A stretch of DNA of 41,260 nucleotides from RGIG5299 sp045542315. Lineage in GTDB: Bacteria; Bacillota; Clostridia; Oscillospirales; RGIG5299. Made by a program: the position numbers and the translations under genes. Positions 39,978 to 41,260 of this stretch are shown in pieces (the stretch's first letter is position 1; each line of letters begins with the position of its first letter). Below the pieces are notes generated by a model, which did not search any database, was not told the origin of the DNA, and saw only the letters and a program-made list of their open reading frames with translations. The stretch is from positions 1 to 41,260 of the forward strand of contig JAZQKU010000025.1 of the NCBI GenBank assembly GCA_045542315.1. The letters run 5' to 3'.

Positions 39978-41129
39978 ATGAAGATTGAATGGATGTTTGA
40001 TTTGCCTACGGACAAAAAAAGTCAAGATTATCACTATGAATCCCCCATCTTGATCAAGGATAACAACCTGTATTTTATAAGTTGCCATCCTGAAGCCGTT
40101 TTACATGTTATAGACACGGAAACGGGAATAGAAAAGTTCAAGATCGAATGCGTAGGACGGTCGGTTATTTCTTCAAAGTGCTTTTTGGCGGAGTATCAAG
40201 ATAAGATCATTATTTATACGGGGGAGCTTTGGTTCTGTGAAAACGAAAGGCTTTCAAAATTTGATCAAGTTCAGATTGACGATAATATAAACTCGTATAT
40301 TTTAAAAGATAATTATTTTATTTTCGCAGACAGATCATCCTTATGGTGTTTGAATTTGGATTTGCAAAATCTTGAATGGAAACATCATATTTCAAATACA
40401 AAACCTTATCAAGCCGGGGATATTTGCTTATTTCAAAATGCGGTCGCATGCTACGGAAACGATCAGCTGCTGATTATTGATATTGTCAGTGGAGTGATAA
40501 AAGATCAAATAAAAATATCCCGCATAGATAAACTGTTTATGCCTATCAGATTGGATGAGAGGACTTTGTTGATTGGATTCACAAACTGGTCAAATGCGGG
40601 AATTTTAAAATATGATACAACAGATAAAAAAGTTCTTTGGAAAAGCAAACGTTCATTTGAAGGTCCGCTTCTGAGATGTAAAATATATCGTCAAGATAGT
40701 CTTGTGTATTGGGTAAAAAACGATACAGAACTGGTTTGCTTAGATATAGATACTGGCAAAGAAACGTATTGTGTCAAGACCACTCCTTGGATCTATACAG
40801 ATCCTTTGTTTATAAAACGTTGTTTGATGTATGGCACAGCAGGCAGAGACGGTTATTTAGTCAATCTTGATGCACAAAGCGGGAAAGAAAAATGGTCGAT
40901 TTTCTTAAAGAACGGTTGCGCTTATTTTGACTTTTGCGGTGAAACGGTTATTTTGGGTGATTTTGAAAAGATGATTTATCAAGTTGATATTGCATGCGGA
41001 AATGTATTACAAAAGCTCCCGGTGGATGGTGAGGTCGTGGGAAAAATCAAGGTTTACCAAAATAATATATATACAGTTATTTGGGGAAATGAAAATACCC
41101 CCGTTCGATTCATCAAAGTCAAAATATAA
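39978..41129 (+). CDS. PQQ-like beta-propeller protein
   Basis: The 383-residue protein consists of repeats with the blade pattern LHVIDTETGIEKFKIE, LWCLNLDLQNLEWK, LLIIDIVSGVIKDQIK, ILKYDTTDKKVLWK, LVCLDIDTGKETYCVK, LVNLDAQSGKEKWSIF and YQVDIACGNVLQKL, about seven blades of a beta-propeller as in PQQ/WD-like proteins. There is no signal peptide, so it probably acts in the cytoplasm as a binding scaffold. ATG 39978 has GGAGGA upstream; the frame extends further upstream only as AT-rich sequence. It is followed by copy 2 of the 29-bp repeat. Function unknown. Confidence 0.82.
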   Translation: MKIEWMFDLPTDKKSQDYHYESPILIKDNNLYFISCHPEAVLHVIDTETGIEKFKIECVGRSVISSKCFLAEYQDKIIIYTGELWFCENERLSKFDQVQIDDNINSYILKDNYFIFADRSSLWCLNLDLQNLEWKHHISNTKPYQAGDICLFQNAVACYGNDQLLIIDIVSGVIKDQIKISRIDKLFMPIRLDERTLLIGFTNWSNAGILKYDTTDKKVLWKSKRSFEGPLLRCKIYRQDSLVYWVKNDTELVCLDIDTGKETYCVKTTPWIYTDPLFIKRCLMYGTAGRDGYLVNLDAQSGKEKWSIFLKNGCAYFDFCGETVILGDFEKMIYQVDIACGNVLQKLPVDGEVVGKIKVYQNNIYTVIWGNENTPVRFIKVKI

Positions 41130-41152
41130 TATATAGTTTTGGAATGCTTAAA

Positions 41153-41181
41153 TTTTGTATCAAAATTTGGGTTATTAGCCA
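41153..41181. repeat. 29-bp direct repeat, copy 2
   Basis: It begins TTTTGTATCAAAATT and ends GTTATTAGCCA, 26 of 29 bases equal to copy 1 at 39856-39884. Both follow a gene and precede a terminator. Confidence 0.8.
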
Positions 41182-41182
41182 G

Positions 41183-41225
41183 AAAAAAGCACACATTTGT
41201 CTACCGGACAAATGTGTGCTTTTTT
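41183..41225. terminator. terminator of the beta-propeller gene and end module of element F
   Basis: AAAAAAGCACACATTTGTC pairs with GACAAATGTGTGCTTTTTT around TACCG. It has the AAAAAAGC..GCTTTTTT frame common to the multi-hairpin elements. Confidence 0.9.
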
Positions 41226-41260
41226 GGACTAAGTGGTCCGCGGGCGGAACGTGGAGTATG
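41226..41260 (-). repeat. multi-hairpin element F, cut by the window end
   Basis: It reads GGACTAAGTGGTCCGCGGGC then GGAACGTGGAGTATG. This equals the start of element E, with paired changes: E has AGTGTTCCGC and separator GTGAAGT, F has AGTGGTCCGC and separator GTGGAGT. The remainder lies outside the window. Confidence 0.75.

Overview
The window looks like chromosome from an anaerobic, low- to mid-GC Gram-positive bacterium of class Clostridia (Bacillota), probably gut-associated. Reasons: very regular TTGACA-17-TATAAT promoters, strong AGGAGG-type ribosome sites, Rho-independent hairpins after most operons, clostridial families (DUF1836, DegV, VanZ-like, XRE, GH36- and GH106-like glycosidases) and a high load of short hairpin repeats. 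No phage, plasmid or transposase gene was recognised.

Layout. 1-320: end of an rRNA operon (5S rRNA, tRNA-Asn). 286-5033: accessory zone with a nucleoside-phosphorylase-like gene between two copies of a repeat, a GH36-type alpha-galactosidase behind a long inverted repeat, a MITE-like palindrome and an XRE regulator that seems to sit inside a split terminator palindrome. 5161-7257: TetR regulator with an ABC-2 exporter. 7266-19503: sugar metabolism (two tandem non-canonical Gfo/Idh/MocA proteins, one canonical one, a xylose-isomerase-like TIM barrel, a 1013-residue GH106-like glycosidase), interspersed with a nucleotidyltransferase, VanZ-like and DUF1836 proteins, a DegV protein and a secreted protein. 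19625-25496: operon cinA, pcrA, a VanG-like D-Ala-D-X ligase and a VanT-like racemase. 25504-28297: two small lipoproteins, a second and ordinary Ddl, and a lipid kinase. 28341-34191: an anchored protein of unknown function, guaB and rpe, and a polar amino-acid ABC importer with an ARG-box-like site upstream. 34242-36077: small membrane-protein genes alternating with large multi-hairpin repeats, then tRNA-Ala with a copy of its 3' end nearby. 36171-38838: ruvX, a zinc-ribbon mscL and a MORN-like lipoprotein. 38900-41260: two tRNA-Ser genes, more multi-hairpin repeats and two accessory genes.

Two things stand out. First, a family of roughly 140-250 bp modular elements (A-F) in which small hairpins are separated by GTGAAAT on one side and ATTTCAC on the other, closed by a long-range stem and followed by a terminator. 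Copies E and F keep the architecture with changed but still complementary sequences, and copy C is a mosaic of B and D. Accessory genes sit between copies like cassettes. Second, the ligase and racemase pair carries VanG/VanT-type signature residues inside what looks like a core operon, alongside a separate ordinary Ddl, which suggests a chromosomal D-Ala-D-Ser-type cell-wall branch.

Coordinates, motifs and repeat comparisons were read directly from the sequence. Family names come from recognising motifs from memory, without a database search.
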